The notes: a model not told the origin generated them from the letters alone. A stretch of 64,000 nt of DNA from Mucilaginibacter sp. SMC90 (GCF_022811725.1 NZ_CP094527.1:4464001-4528000); one strand, 5' to 3'. Shown: positions 8,878 to 18,103, counted from the first letter of the stretch. Program-made: numbers and translations.

Positions 8878-9666
8878 TTAAAAATACTTCCCTATCACCT
8901 GCAGCATCTCCCCTGTTATCTTTCCATTAGTAGCCAATAATTCACGGGTATCCAACACTTCAGAGCCACCTTTAAAGTTCACTACCTCACCTCCGGCTTG
9001 TTTTACAATTACGATACCGGCGGCAACATCCCATGCATTAAGGTTATACTCATAAAAAGCATCAAAACGACCACAAGCGGTATAAGCGAGATCGACAGCG
9101 GCCGAGCCTAAACGACGCAGACCGTGGCTGCTACGCATCAGTTCGGTAAATAACTCGATATAAGCGGCTTGTTTGGTAAAATCATAATACGGGAAACCAG
9201 TTGCCAGTAAGCTGGTGCCTACTGTGTTATTTTTACTTACGCTGATCTCTTTGCCGTTCAGGTATGCGGGCGCATCCTTCCAGGCGTAAAAGCATTCATC
9301 AAGGTTTATTTCATATACCACGCCGGCAATCAGTTCATCATATTCTTTTAAAGCGATACTTACCGAAAAAGCGGGCACACCATGGATAAAATTGGTAGTA
9401 CCATCAAGCGGGTCGATGATCCAGTTGTAACGCTCGCCTATTTTGGTGGTTGTTTTTTCTTCGGTGATGAAACCGGCTTCGGGTAAAATTTTGCTCAGGC
9501 CTTTTACAATAGTTTCTTCGGCGGTTTTATCAACGTACGATACCATATCGTTGAGGCCTTTATATTCTATCCTGTCAGGATCAAATGCTTTACGCTCCTG
9601 CCTGATGAAATCACCTGCCTGTTTTGAAACTTCAATTAACTGGTTTATGATGTTCGCTGTTTGCAT
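8878..9666 (-). CDS. Inositol-1-monophosphatase family protein
   Basis: Mg2+-dependent phosphatase of the IMPase/SuhB superfamily, hydrolysing myo-inositol phosphate or a related small phosphate ester in the cytosol. Metal-binding signature 1 is DPLDGTTNF (Asp85, Asp88), with Glu70 in the preceding ITEEK. Signature 2 is WDVAAGIVIVKQAGG near residue 211. The length of 262 aa is standard. The start codon lies 35 bp inside the end of the upstream gtrA-like gene, so it is the last gene of the mtaB-lgt-gtrA-IMPase operon and may be translationally coupled. Fructose-1,6-bisphosphatase or CysQ activity cannot be excluded, since these share the fold. Confidence 0.92.
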   Translation of the reverse strand: MQTANIINQLIEVSKQAGDFIRQERKAFDPDRIEYKGLNDMVSYVDKTAEETIVKGLSKILPEAGFITEEKTTTKIGERYNWIIDPLDGTTNFIHGVPAFSVSIALKEYDELIAGVVYEINLDECFYAWKDAPAYLNGKEISVSKNNTVGTSLLATGFPYYDFTKQAAYIELFTELMRSSHGLRRLGSAAVDLAYTACGRFDAFYEYNLNAWDVAAGIVIVKQAGGEVVNFKGGSEVLDTRELLATNGKITGEMLQVIGKYF

Positions 9667-10120
9667 GGTTCCGTTTTAATGATAGGCTGAATGAAAAAAC
9701 TTTATGGATAAAAAAGCTCGCAAAAAACAGGCTCAACGCTGCTGAGATCCGTGCTACCGTAGGGTTAAAGCTGCAAGCCTGGATCAATATTTTTACTACA
9801 GATAGATTGGCAAAAAAACCGATAATGGCCACCGTTACAAAACGAAAAAACTGCTTGCGCGGTGCCGACTTAGATTCATTGAACACCATGTACCGGGTAA
9901 TTAAAAAATTAACCAAAACCCCCATAAAAAACGACAACGCCAACGAAACGGTATAATTACGAACAGTAAGCCCGAAAATGTGGTAAGTGTGCTGGGTAAG
10001 CAGGTTGTGATAAAAGAGATAAAATGCCGAAACATCTACTAAAAAACCTGCACCGGCCGAAAGCACAAATCTGAATACCTGGTTATTGATTAATTTGCCT
10101 TTTGATTTGTTATCAGCCAT
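9632..10120 (-). CDS. GtrA-family small membrane protein
   Basis: A 162-residue integral membrane protein with four predicted helices (about residues 12-32, 48-72, 88-110 and 115-135). It has the GtrA-like pattern, with FVLSAGAGFLVDVSAFYLFY at the start and LSFFMGVLVNFLITRYMVF in the second helix. Family members are thought to help translocate lipid-linked sugars or take part in cell-surface polysaccharide synthesis; the exact substrate here is unknown. Its ATG overlaps the lgt stop region by 8 bp and its end overlaps the IMPase start by 35 bp, so the three are tightly packed. No glycosyltransferase partner (GtrB-like) is next to it, which is unusual for serotype-conversion clusters. Confidence 0.85.
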   Translation of the reverse strand: MADNKSKGKLINNQVFRFVLSAGAGFLVDVSAFYLFYHNLLTQHTYHIFGLTVRNYTVSLALSFFMGVLVNFLITRYMVFNESKSAPRKQFFRFVTVAIIGFFANLSVVKILIQACSFNPTVARISAALSLFFASFFIHKVFSFSLSLKRNHANSEHHKPVN

Positions 10121-11282
10121 TTGTAGTGCCCAGCGCTTTCTTTTCTTTGTTTAGTCCGGTTACGATCAATGCAGCGCCCCCCAAAACCATGATTATTGAA
10201 ATCAGCTCGGCCTGGGTAAATGAAACACCTGCAACAACATACTTGGTATTAACCCTGATGAGCTCGATAAAGAAACGCTCAAAGCCTGCTAATATCATAT
10301 ACACACCAAACAAAACGCCCGGAGCTTTAAAATTGTGCCTTATTTTCCATAATACAAAGAACAGTAATAAACAAATTACACTCTCGTAAAATGAAGTCGG
10401 ATAAACCGGGTACTGCAATTCATGGCAAAATTTGCCCATACAATTCACCATCTGTACCCCCTCATCATTCACATTATGCGGAAATTTAAAACTCCACATC
10501 CAATCAGGTGCCCAGCTTAACCAATGTGGCTTGGGTGCAAGATTAACAATACCCCAATCACCATCACCACTCATTTGACAGCCTATACGGCCTAAGGCAT
10601 AAGCCAGCATCATACCGGGGCCGCCAATGTCAAGCATATTCAGCGGTTTAATGCCGTGTTTGTTGGCAATATAAAGTACAGCTGCGCCACCGCATATCAG
10701 GCCACCATAAAAGGTTAAGCCGCTAAACCCTATTAGCATTCCAACAGGGTCTTTCATAAAATCGCCCCAGTTTTCCAGCGCATTGAACAGCTTTGCACCG
10801 GCAAAGCCAAATACTGCAGCCCATAATAATATGCTTCCTAACAACTCGTCGGGGTGTGCATCAACATCTTTTATTTCGGGTTTATCACGACGTTGTTTTT
10901 GAGCTTCATGCCACGCCCAGTATGCAAAAGCACCTGCACCGAGTATACCGCCTATCCAATTACCTCGTAAGGATAATAAAAAATCCTGAGGACTATCTAT
11001 AAGAGCCTGATAATTAAGGATACAATCAATTACCTTGTAGCCTAAAACAAAACCGAAAACACCGTTGCCTATAAGTTCGGTATTTGAGGCGGGTAACCCT
11101 ATGGTAATTCGCTTTTTAAAAGTATGAATAACGCCCAACGCTTCCTTACGTTTAAATTCCTGGCCAAAAGCCCAGTAGCCGCCCACAAAAGCTATCGCCA
11201 CAAAAAAGCCAAAAGTTTGGATAGGCAAAGGAAGATTAAAACCAAAAAGATATTTTAATAACGATGTGAGCGTTGGAAACAT
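10113..11282 (-). CDS. lgt: Prolipoprotein diacylglyceryl transferase
   Basis: Inner-membrane enzyme that moves diacylglycerol from phosphatidylglycerol to the lipobox Cys of prolipoproteins, the first step of lipoprotein maturation. It has seven or so hydrophobic helices and the family signature around GRIGCQMSGDGDWG in the second half, a variant of the GRxxNFxNxExxG block. An upstream conserved block reads SGLTFYGGLI, where E. coli Lgt has a His in the equivalent SFHGGLI. At 389 aa it is longer than E. coli Lgt (about 290) because of an insertion between helices and an extended C-terminus. The many lipoproteins in this window (MFP, SusD, PKD protein) are its expected substrates. It lies 28 bp after mtaB. 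Confidence 0.9.
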   Translation of the reverse strand: MFPTLTSLLKYLFGFNLPLPIQTFGFFVAIAFVGGYWAFGQEFKRKEALGVIHTFKKRITIGLPASNTELIGNGVFGFVLGYKVIDCILNYQALIDSPQDFLLSLRGNWIGGILGAGAFAYWAWHEAQKQRRDKPEIKDVDAHPDELLGSILLWAAVFGFAGAKLFNALENWGDFMKDPVGMLIGFSGLTFYGGLICGGAAVLYIANKHGIKPLNMLDIGGPGMMLAYALGRIGCQMSGDGDWGIVNLAPKPHWLSWAPDWMWSFKFPHNVNDEGVQMVNCMGKFCHELQYPVYPTSFYESVICLLLFFVLWKIRHNFKAPGVLFGVYMILAGFERFFIELIRVNTKYVVAGVSFTQAELISIIMVLGGAALIVTGLNKEKKALGTTNG

Positions 11283-11310
11283 AGGTTATATTTTAGGGCG
11301 AATATAGAAT

Positions 11311-12630
11311 TTAATGCACTAATATTTCTTCGCCTTCTGTTATTTCAACATCACCGTCAGGTGAAATATTTGTTAGATGTACCGTTTTTAATTCGTTAAC
11401 CAGCACAGGATCATACTTGGTGCGTACCTTTACATAGTTACGCGTAAAGCCGTGCATAAAGCCGTCTTTTATATCCCCCTCAAATAAAACCTCTTCATTT
11501 TTACCAAGTTGACTTTCGTAAAAAGCACGGCGCTTTTTGTCGGACAGGATGTGCAGCATTTTGCTCCGCTCACCGCGTGCCGAGCCGGGAACAGCGCCCG
11601 TCATCTGAGCGGCCAGGGTATTTTCCCTTTCCGAATAGGTGAATACGTGCAGGTATGATATATTAAGTTCGTTCAGGAAATTATAAGTATCAATAAAATC
11701 TTCCCTTGTTTCGCCGGGGAACCCAACAATGACATCCACACCGATACAGCAATCGGGCATCAGTTCTTTTATTTTGGTAACGCGGTCAACATAAAGATCG
11801 CGTTTGTACCGGCGGCGCATCAACCCGAGGATCTTGTCCGAACCTGATTGCAGCGGGATATGAAAATGCGGTACAAAACGTTTTGAGGCAGCTACAAAAG
11901 CAATGATCTCGTCGGTGAGCAAGTTTGGCTCGATAGAAGAGATCCTGAAACGATCAATACCTTCCACCTCATCCAGCGCTTTAACCAAATCGAAAAACTT
12001 ATCCTCGCGTTTGCCGTTACGGATCCCGAAATCGCCAAGGTTTACACCGGTAAGTACAATTTCTTTTACGCCTGATTCTGCAATTTGCTTAGCCTGCGCT
12101 ACCACATTTTCGATGGTATCGCTCCTGCTTGCGCCGCGGGCCAGCGGAATTGTACAAAAGGTACATAAATAATCGCAGCCATCCTGTACTTTCAGGAAAG
12201 TACGGGTACGATCACCAAAGGAATATGCAGGGACAAACTCATTAGCTTCAGACACCGGCTGATTAAGTACCAGCGCCTTTGGCCTTTTGGTTAAGTCGGT
12301 AATATGATCAATGATCTGGAATTTCTCGGCAGCGCCAAGCACCATGTCAACACCGGGGATTTCGGCAATCTCCTGTGGTTTTAGCTGTGCATAGCAACCA
12401 ACTATGGTTACGTAGGCATTGGGTGAAATTTTAAGCGCCTCTTTAACTATCTTCTTACACTTTTTATCGGCATTATCAGTTACCGAGCAGGTATTGATCA
12501 CAAAAACATCCGGTGTTTCGGTAAAATTCACCGTATCATAACCGGCCTGGTTAAACAGCCGACCAATGGATGAGGTCTCTGAATAATTCAGCTTGCAGCC
12601 TAAAGTGTAAAAAGCGACTTTCTTGTTCAT
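11311..12630 (-). CDS. mtaB: tRNA t6A37 C2-methylthiotransferase MtaB
   Basis: Radical-SAM enzyme that converts t6A to ms2t6A at tRNA position 37. Numbered from the ATG at 12630, the MTTase N-terminal domain holds the auxiliary-cluster Cys at 12, 48 and 79. The radical-SAM cluster motif CDYLCTFC has Cys152, 156 and 159. A C-terminal TRAM-like domain starts near residue 375. The sequence FYTLGCKLNYSET is typical of MtaB rather than MiaB or RimO. The frame stays open upstream to a TTG at 12642, but that TTG lies inside a -7 promoter element, so I choose the ATG at 12630. It is the first gene of the mtaB-lgt-gtrA-IMPase operon. Confidence 0.93.
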   Translation of the reverse strand: MNKKVAFYTLGCKLNYSETSSIGRLFNQAGYDTVNFTETPDVFVINTCSVTDNADKKCKKIVKEALKISPNAYVTIVGCYAQLKPQEIAEIPGVDMVLGAAEKFQIIDHITDLTKRPKALVLNQPVSEANEFVPAYSFGDRTRTFLKVQDGCDYLCTFCTIPLARGASRSDTIENVVAQAKQIAESGVKEIVLTGVNLGDFGIRNGKREDKFFDLVKALDEVEGIDRFRISSIEPNLLTDEIIAFVAASKRFVPHFHIPLQSGSDKILGLMRRRYKRDLYVDRVTKIKELMPDCCIGVDVIVGFPGETREDFIDTYNFLNELNISYLHVFTYSERENTLAAQMTGAVPGSARGERSKMLHILSDKKRRAFYESQLGKNEEVLFEGDIKDGFMHGFTRNYVKVRTKYDPVLVNELKTVHLTNISPDGDVEITEGEEILVH

Positions 12631-12639
12631 TTCAATCGG

Positions 12640-12647
12640 CAAAGATA
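12640..12647 (-). promoter_or_regulatory. -7 promoter element of the mtaB operon
   Basis: The minus strand reads TATCTTTG, an exact TAnnTTTG match. It ends 9 bp before the mtaB ATG, so the transcript would start only a few nucleotides before the start codon and be nearly leaderless. Confidence 0.5.
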
Positions 12648-12799
12648 GTGTTTTTTAAAGAAATGCCTATTTCTGTAATTTACTACCGCGGTAAAACAAT
12701 TGTAAAATTGTGGGCGTTTCAAAATCTTGGATTTTTATAATATTGGTAATTTGCCTACTTTCATTGCGGATAAAACTTAAATCCTAAACCAGCAATATC

Positions 12800-13408
12800 A
12801 TGATTGTATACGGTATCAAAGCCAAACTCCTAAAGGCTGAAATAACAAGCGACAACTGCCCAAACTGCAATGCGGCCAACAATATACAGATGAATGTATT
12901 TCAACGCTGGGCGCATATTTTCTGGATCCCGTTTTTCCCGATTGGCAAAACCGGCGTTTCGCAGTGCCTGAATTGTAAGCAGGTGTTAAAAGTTAAGGAA
13001 ATGCCGGCGTCGCTTAAATTAAGCTATGATAACGTAAAAGCCCAAACCACCATCCCCATCTGGACATTTGCCGGCTGCTTTTTGATCGTTATTGGTTCGA
13101 TATTTTTTTATATCAGCGAAAAGCAGAAGACTAAAAAAGTAAACCAATGGGTTTTATCACCACAGAAAAACGATATTTTTCACATCAAACTTAAAAACGA
13201 TCACTATACCCTTTACAGGGTAAATAAGGTATCAGGCGATTCGGTTTACCTGGCCATGAATAAATACGAGGTTGACCGCGAAGACGGGCTTGACGATATT
13301 GCAGCCAAGGGAGATACAGCCTATGATAATGCACAGGAAGGCATAGCCAAACCATTCCTTGTAGAAATGGCGAAAGAGGGAACTATTCTGGATATTGAAC
13401 GGAAGTAA
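12800..13408 (+). CDS. Zinc-ribbon membrane protein of unknown function
   Basis: A 202-residue protein with an N-terminal zinc ribbon made of two CxxC knuckles (CPNC near residue 20 and CLNC near residue 57). They flank the conserved aromatic segment WAHIFWIPFFPIGKTG. A single membrane helix follows (about residues 90-112, ending IFFYISEKQ), then a charged, probably extracytoplasmic or cytosolic domain of about 85 residues. The arrangement recalls the zinc-ribbon-15 type families of small membrane proteins, whose role is unknown. The next gene starts 6 bp after the stop, so the two form a transcription unit. Confidence 0.82.
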   Translation: MIVYGIKAKLLKAEITSDNCPNCNAANNIQMNVFQRWAHIFWIPFFPIGKTGVSQCLNCKQVLKVKEMPASLKLSYDNVKAQTTIPIWTFAGCFLIVIGSIFFYISEKQKTKKVNQWVLSPQKNDIFHIKLKNDHYTLYRVNKVSGDSVYLAMNKYEVDREDGLDDIAAKGDTAYDNAQEGIAKPFLVEMAKEGTILDIERK

Positions 13409-13414
13409 AAAGCT

Positions 13415-14521
13415 ATGACTGCCACACCCCGCTCCTATTGGTTTACCAAGTTTTTTGAATGTCTGTATCTGGTTGTGGCTATTTTTGATAGCTTAACGAT
13501 GGTGTTGGGCCCATTATTTTACAAGCTGTTTAATTCCTTTGGTGATATTTCCTTCGCCATGTTTTTTACCTGGGGTATTATCGGGATGTGCATCCTGTCG
13601 GTGTCATATTCCACTTATTGGCATCAAAAAAGTAAAAATGAAGGCCTTAATTCCGGAATAAGGCACGCTTTTTTGCGGGGCGCTATGCGATATTTTCTTG
13701 CCTATGAAGTGTCAGCCTATGGTTTTGCCAAAATCCTTAAAACACAGTTTGCGCACGTTTACATGAGGGATAATACCCCTGTGGGCAAATTAAGCGGCTT
13801 CGACCTTACCTGGAACTATTTTGGCCACTCTTATACTTTCGCCGTTTTACTTGGTTTACTTCAGATTATTGGCGGCGTTATGTTTTTGTTCAGGCGTACC
13901 ACTTTGCTGGGCACCTGCATATTATTACCCGTAATGTTAAACATTGTACTGATCAATGTATTTTATGATATAGACACGGGGGCATTTATAAACTCAATTA
14001 TCATAACCACCGGTCTGTTGTACCTTTTACTACTACGATGGCCTGATATTAAACCTGTTTTATTAAAAAAGGTAGAAACACCACTTATAAGGTTAAGTTT
14101 TGTAAAACCGGTTTTAAAACTTCTGATGATCGGCCTTGCCTTTTATAGCATTTACGGCTATGTAGTTGCCATGCCACCATCAACCTATACAGGAAAATGG
14201 AAAATCCAGGAATTTATTCGAAACGGCAAAATCGTTGGCGAAAATGATTGGATGAACGGTGCGCAAAACTGGTGCTATATTTATATAGAAGACGGCGGAC
14301 GAATTGCATTATGTGCCAACCCATATATTTTTGAGCCTAACCGAGCCTGGTTCGGTAAATACATGTATCTCCCAGACAAAAAAACATTCAACATAGTTTT
14401 TGATGGCGGCACAAACAACGATACCACAAGGGTGAAGGTAAGCAACTACAATGGCAAGCAAATGCAATGGGATACCAAAGTGTATGATGACACCTTAAAG
14501 TTGAAACTGATTAAGGAATAA
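13415..14521 (+). CDS. DoxX-like membrane protein with C-terminal soluble domain
   Basis: A 368-residue membrane protein. Hydrophobic helices at about residues 15-35, 45-65, 135-160, 165-185 and 190-210 frame a DoxX-like core. The motif YEVSAYGFAKILKTQF lies on a re-entrant or helical segment near residue 98, where DoxX proteins carry a conserved GxxKL-type turn. A further helix at about 230-250 is followed by an exported, lipocalin-like domain of about 110 residues beginning TYTGKWKIQEFIRNGK. The fusion of a DoxX-type core with such a domain is notable. It is 6 bp downstream of the zinc-ribbon gene. The function (perhaps respiratory or redox accessory) is inference only. Confidence 0.8.
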   Translation: MTATPRSYWFTKFFECLYLVVAIFDSLTMVLGPLFYKLFNSFGDISFAMFFTWGIIGMCILSVSYSTYWHQKSKNEGLNSGIRHAFLRGAMRYFLAYEVSAYGFAKILKTQFAHVYMRDNTPVGKLSGFDLTWNYFGHSYTFAVLLGLLQIIGGVMFLFRRTTLLGTCILLPVMLNIVLINVFYDIDTGAFINSIIITTGLLYLLLLRWPDIKPVLLKKVETPLIRLSFVKPVLKLLMIGLAFYSIYGYVVAMPPSTYTGKWKIQEFIRNGKIVGENDWMNGAQNWCYIYIEDGGRIALCANPYIFEPNRAWFGKYMYLPDKKTFNIVFDGGTNNDTTRVKVSNYNGKQMQWDTKVYDDTLKLKLIKE

Positions 14522-14642
14522 ATAATTATCAGATGATCAGTCGTGTTGCTGATCTCAATCAAAGTATAACCCAAAGCAACCGCTTGTTTATTAACTGCGT
14601 AATGCCAACATATGCCGATTATAACTGAAAACGGCCGCATGT

Positions 14643-15821
14643 ATGTTTATAGCAAACCTTTTCCGCGTTAAAAATAATACTGAACGAATTTACGGATTAG
14701 ATATACTTAGAGCCGTTGCTATACTTTTCGTTTTAAACGTACATAGCGCCCTGTTTTTCAATAAAAACTCATTGGCCTACAGGTTATTAACTTCATTCAA
14801 CCTTGATGGGGTTACTTTGTTTTTTGTATTGAGCGGCTTCCTGATTGGAGGCTTATTAATCAGGCAGTTCAATATGCCCAATATTACATTTTATACACTT
14901 CTCAGTTTTTGGCTGCGCCGATGGTTTCGCACCTTACCTGCCTATTTTCTTGTATTGCTTATTTTGCTAATTTTAGGTTTCTGCACAAAACAACTACTTC
15001 CCGAAACCAGCGTTAAAGGATATTTCTTTTTCCTTGCAAATTTCAACAAGCCCATGCCCAATTACCTGTTTCCCGAATCATGGTCACTGGCGGTTGAAGA
15101 GTGGTTTTATATACTTGTGCCCGCTGCTGTTTTCATTTCGATAACTGTTTTTAAAATCAACGTACGCTATGTTGTTTTCATTTTGGCCTTCACACTAATA
15201 TTGGGTATTACAGCTTTCAGATATTATCGCTTTACCTGCTGGCCGGCGCACCTGCTAAATGGAGAGGTAATTGATCTGTTTTTCAGAAAGCAGGTAAGTA
15301 CGAGGTTGGATTGTATTATGTATGGTGTACTCGGATCTTATATCGCTTACTATCACACTAATGCCTGGAAACGTTATCCTAATACGTTATTTATTATAGG
15401 TGTTTGCTTACTGTACCTGCATTATGTCCAATACATTTTCGGCTACTTTGGCCTGCTATATTCGTGTGTATTTGCCTACAGCGTTCCGCCTTTAGGAGTA
15501 TTATGCCTTTTACCCAGGCTTACACTTATCAAAACCGGAAAAGGCATGTTATATAAATCGATAACTTTAATAAGTATAATTTCCTATTCGCTTTACCTGC
15601 TTAATTATTCTCTTGTCAGAGAATACCTCATTGAGGATCTTCTTAATCCTCATCTTAGTACCTTACTTACTGTCAGGGCGCTCAAAATAACAGATTACAC
15701 AATCTTTTGGATCTTTACCGTTGCCGGGGGAATACTGTTTTATAAATATTTTGAACAGCCAATGACGCTATTAAGAGAGCGGGGTACACCCTTGCATAAA
15801 ACTTCAATCGTTAAAAAATAA
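14643..15821 (+). CDS. Acyltransferase 3 family (OafA/YrhL-like) membrane protein
   Basis: An integral membrane acyltransferase, expected to move acetyl or another acyl group onto a cell-surface sugar or lipid. The N-terminal motif RIYGLDILRAVAILFVLNVH contains the conserved R..D.LRA and catalytic-type His. Around residue 60 the segment LFFVLSGFLIGGLL is typical, and SWSLAVEEWFY near residue 155 is the second family block. About ten membrane helices can be seen, with no C-terminal SGNH domain. The length of 392 aa is usual. It follows the DoxX-like gene after 121 bp and converges with the LutA-like gene with only 13 bp between the stop codons. The substrate is unknown. Confidence 0.9.
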   Translation: MFIANLFRVKNNTERIYGLDILRAVAILFVLNVHSALFFNKNSLAYRLLTSFNLDGVTLFFVLSGFLIGGLLIRQFNMPNITFYTLLSFWLRRWFRTLPAYFLVLLILLILGFCTKQLLPETSVKGYFFFLANFNKPMPNYLFPESWSLAVEEWFYILVPAAVFISITVFKINVRYVVFILAFTLILGITAFRYYRFTCWPAHLLNGEVIDLFFRKQVSTRLDCIMYGVLGSYIAYYHTNAWKRYPNTLFIIGVCLLYLHYVQYIFGYFGLLYSCVFAYSVPPLGVLCLLPRLTLIKTGKGMLYKSITLISIISYSLYLLNYSLVREYLIEDLLNPHLSTLLTVRALKITDYTIFWIFTVAGGILFYKYFEQPMTLLRERGTPLHKTSIVKK

Positions 15822-15834
15822 ATTATTTTATTGA

Positions 15835-16563
15835 TCACACATTCCCCCAGCCCAAAGCCAATACATCGGCAATATGCATGGTTTGGATAGGAAGATTATT
15901 TTTGTCGATATACCCCTGCATGTGCATTAAACATGATGAATCGGTAGATATAATATATTCGGCACCTGCATCAAGGGCGTTGTTCACTTTTTGCTGGGCC
16001 ATTGCAGTTGAGATGCCATCAAACTTAACAGCAAAAGTGCCGCCAAAACCACAGCAGGTTTCGCCGTCTTTCAGATCAAGCAATTCAAGACCGAGTACTT
16101 TGGAGAGCAATTGGCGAGGCTCTTCTTTTATTTTGCATTCGCGCAAACCGGCACAGCTATCGTGATAAACCGCTTTGCCATCAAGCTCGGCACCGAAATA
16201 GTCAAACTCCAGGATATTTACCAGAAAGTCTGATAGCTCATAAATATTTCCTTGTATAGCCCGGCATTTATTGTGCACTGCTGTGTTGGTAAACAGATCG
16301 TTGTAATAATTTTTCACCATTCCGGTACAAGATGCCGAGGGTGAAACAATAACGCTATCTTCCGAAAAATCGCTTAAAAATTTACTCCCAACTTCTTTGG
16401 CATCATCCCAAAAACCGGCATTAAAAGCCGGCTGGCCGCAACAGGTTTGCGCCGGGTTGTAACTAACCTTGCAGCCAGCTTTCTCCAGCAGCTTTACTGT
16501 ATTAAAAGCTGTCGCAGGAAACAACTGATCTATAAAACAGGGTATGAACAACTCAACCTTCAT
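15835..16563 (-). CDS. LutA-like (Fe-S) oxidoreductase subunit with two CCG domains
   Basis: A 242-residue cytosolic protein related to LutA (YvfV/YkgE), the cysteine-rich subunit of the L-lactate utilisation complex LutABC. It has two CCG domains: the first includes IPCFIDQ (Cys9) and TCCGQPAFNAG (Cys41-42), the second DSCAG and TCCGFGGTF near residues 150-195. In heterodisulfide-reductase-type proteins these bind Fe-S clusters. The GTG six bases upstream (16569) is a possible start, but the ATG at 16563 (MKVELF) fits the family. No lutB or lutC gene is adjacent in this window, so it may act with partners encoded elsewhere or have a different role. Confidence 0.9.
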   Translation of the reverse strand: MKVELFIPCFIDQLFPATAFNTVKLLEKAGCKVSYNPAQTCCGQPAFNAGFWDDAKEVGSKFLSDFSEDSVIVSPSASCTGMVKNYYNDLFTNTAVHNKCRAIQGNIYELSDFLVNILEFDYFGAELDGKAVYHDSCAGLRECKIKEEPRQLLSKVLGLELLDLKDGETCCGFGGTFAVKFDGISTAMAQQKVNNALDAGAEYIISTDSSCLMHMQGYIDKNNLPIQTMHIADVLALGWGNV

Positions 16564-16576
16564 CGGCACAAAATAG

Positions 16577-17899
16577 TTAACGGTTGCTAAAATCCGAATT
16601 TTTATTAATGTTTTGTTCAGTCTTCAGCAAAGAAAACAATAAAATCAAGCCGACAATAAAGAATACGCCCAATACTAAAACCGAATTTCGCGGGCTGCCG
16701 GTTATCTCTTCAAAAAAACCAAAGCTAAATACCCCACCTACTATGGCCAACTTTTCGGTAACATCATAAAAGCTGAAAAAAGATGCCGTATCAGGAATAT
16801 TTTCGGGCAGATATTTAGAATAGGTTGAGCGCGACATAGATTGAATACCGCCCATAACTAACCCTACAACCACTGCTATAATATAAAATTGTGTTTGTGT
16901 ATAGGTAAAATATGCAGCAACACAAACCGCTATCCAAAGGATCACCACTGCTATCAAAACCCGCACGTTACCATATTTTCCCGAAAGGCGCGACATCAAA
17001 GTTGCCCCCAAAATAGCCACCAATTGTATAATTAAAATAATAGTGATCAGCTGCGGGGTTTCCATTTTCAACTCCTTTGCTGCAAAACCTGTGGCCACCA
17101 ACATAATGGTTTGTACACCCATTGAATAGAAAAAGAACGATGGCAAAAACCTTTTTAGCAACGGCATTTCCTTAACCTTTTTCCAAACGTGGCCCAACTC
17201 AACAAAACCACCTTTTATAATATTGTGGTTGTGGCTTTGTGCGTTGGGGCTGCCTTTAGGCAATACACTGAACGGAATTATAGCGAAACCTATCCACCAT
17301 AAACCCACCAGCAAAAACGATAAGCGGGGTGCAAAAGTTTTATCAACAATGCCAAACCACTCCCCCTTCAGCACAAATAAAAAGCAAATAAGTTGTAACA
17401 GTACGCTGCCAATATAGCCATAGGTAAAGCCTTTGGCACTCACATTGTCCTGCATATCAACCGTGGCAATTTCGGGCAGGTATGAATTGTAAAAAACAAA
17501 GCCGCCGCTATAGCCAATAGCTGCCAGTGCAAAGCAGATGATCCCCATCTCCAGGTGGTCTTTATCAAAATTGAACAGTGCACAACATGCCGCAGACCCA
17601 AGCAGCGTAAAAAACATCATGAAGATCTTTTTATTGCCTTTGTAATCGGCTATAGACGATAATATGGGCAACAGCAGTACCATCACGAGGTAAGCTGCTG
17701 ATAAAGCGTAATCTGAAAGTGCTGTATTTACAAAGCTTTTCCCGAAAAAGTTTACCCTGTCACCATTAGCATGATTGGTAGTTATGGCAACATAGTAGGC
17801 CGGAAAAATAGTTGAAGTGATAACCAGGTTATACGCAGAATTGGCCCAATCAAAGAAAGCCCAGGCCCTAATGGTTTTTTTGTTGTTTTTGTTTTCCAT
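16577..17899 (-). CDS. MFS transporter, UMF1/Atg22-like family (copy 1)
   Basis: A 12-helix inner-membrane transporter of the Atg22/UMF1 group of the major facilitator superfamily. The family start AWAFFDWANSAYN is at about residues 10-22, and the signature SRSTYSKYLPENIPDTASFF lies near residue 355. The ORF opens at 17920, but the ATG at 17899 (MENKNNKKT) aligns with the start of its neighbour paralog (MEAKNNKKT), so I use it. The substrate is unknown; amino-acid efflux is known only for the fungal members. It ends 13 bp from the lutA-like start, so both may share a transcript. A clearly related copy lies at 19105-20436. Confidence 0.9.
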   Translation of the reverse strand: MENKNNKKTIRAWAFFDWANSAYNLVITSTIFPAYYVAITTNHANGDRVNFFGKSFVNTALSDYALSAAYLVMVLLLPILSSIADYKGNKKIFMMFFTLLGSAACCALFNFDKDHLEMGIICFALAAIGYSGGFVFYNSYLPEIATVDMQDNVSAKGFTYGYIGSVLLQLICFLFVLKGEWFGIVDKTFAPRLSFLLVGLWWIGFAIIPFSVLPKGSPNAQSHNHNIIKGGFVELGHVWKKVKEMPLLKRFLPSFFFYSMGVQTIMLVATGFAAKELKMETPQLITIILIIQLVAILGATLMSRLSGKYGNVRVLIAVVILWIAVCVAAYFTYTQTQFYIIAVVVGLVMGGIQSMSRSTYSKYLPENIPDTASFFSFYDVTEKLAIVGGVFSFGFFEEITGSPRNSVLVLGVFFIVGLILLFSLLKTEQNINKNSDFSNR

Positions 17900-18054
17900 T
17901 TGCTCACTAAATGTATGCAAATTTTAGAAACTCCAAAAAATGTCTGTAAACAAGCAGATTGAAAAAACGAAGGATGAGATATTTTCACACAAACTTTTAC
18001 GTATTAATGAAATGATATGCTTCTGGTGGAAAACAATCCAGCTTCCAGCATCAT

Positions 18055-18084
18055 AAAAAAGGCTTCCCATTTCGGAAAGCCTTT
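18055..18084 (-). terminator. Rho-independent terminator after dinB-like gene
   Basis: On the minus strand AAAGGCTTTCC, a short loop and GGAAGCCTTTTTT form a stem of 10 bp or more with one bulged base and a run of six T. It lies 20 bp downstream of the dinB-like stop. Confidence 0.75.
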
Positions 18085-18103
18085 GGTTGCTTTTATAGTA
18101 GAT

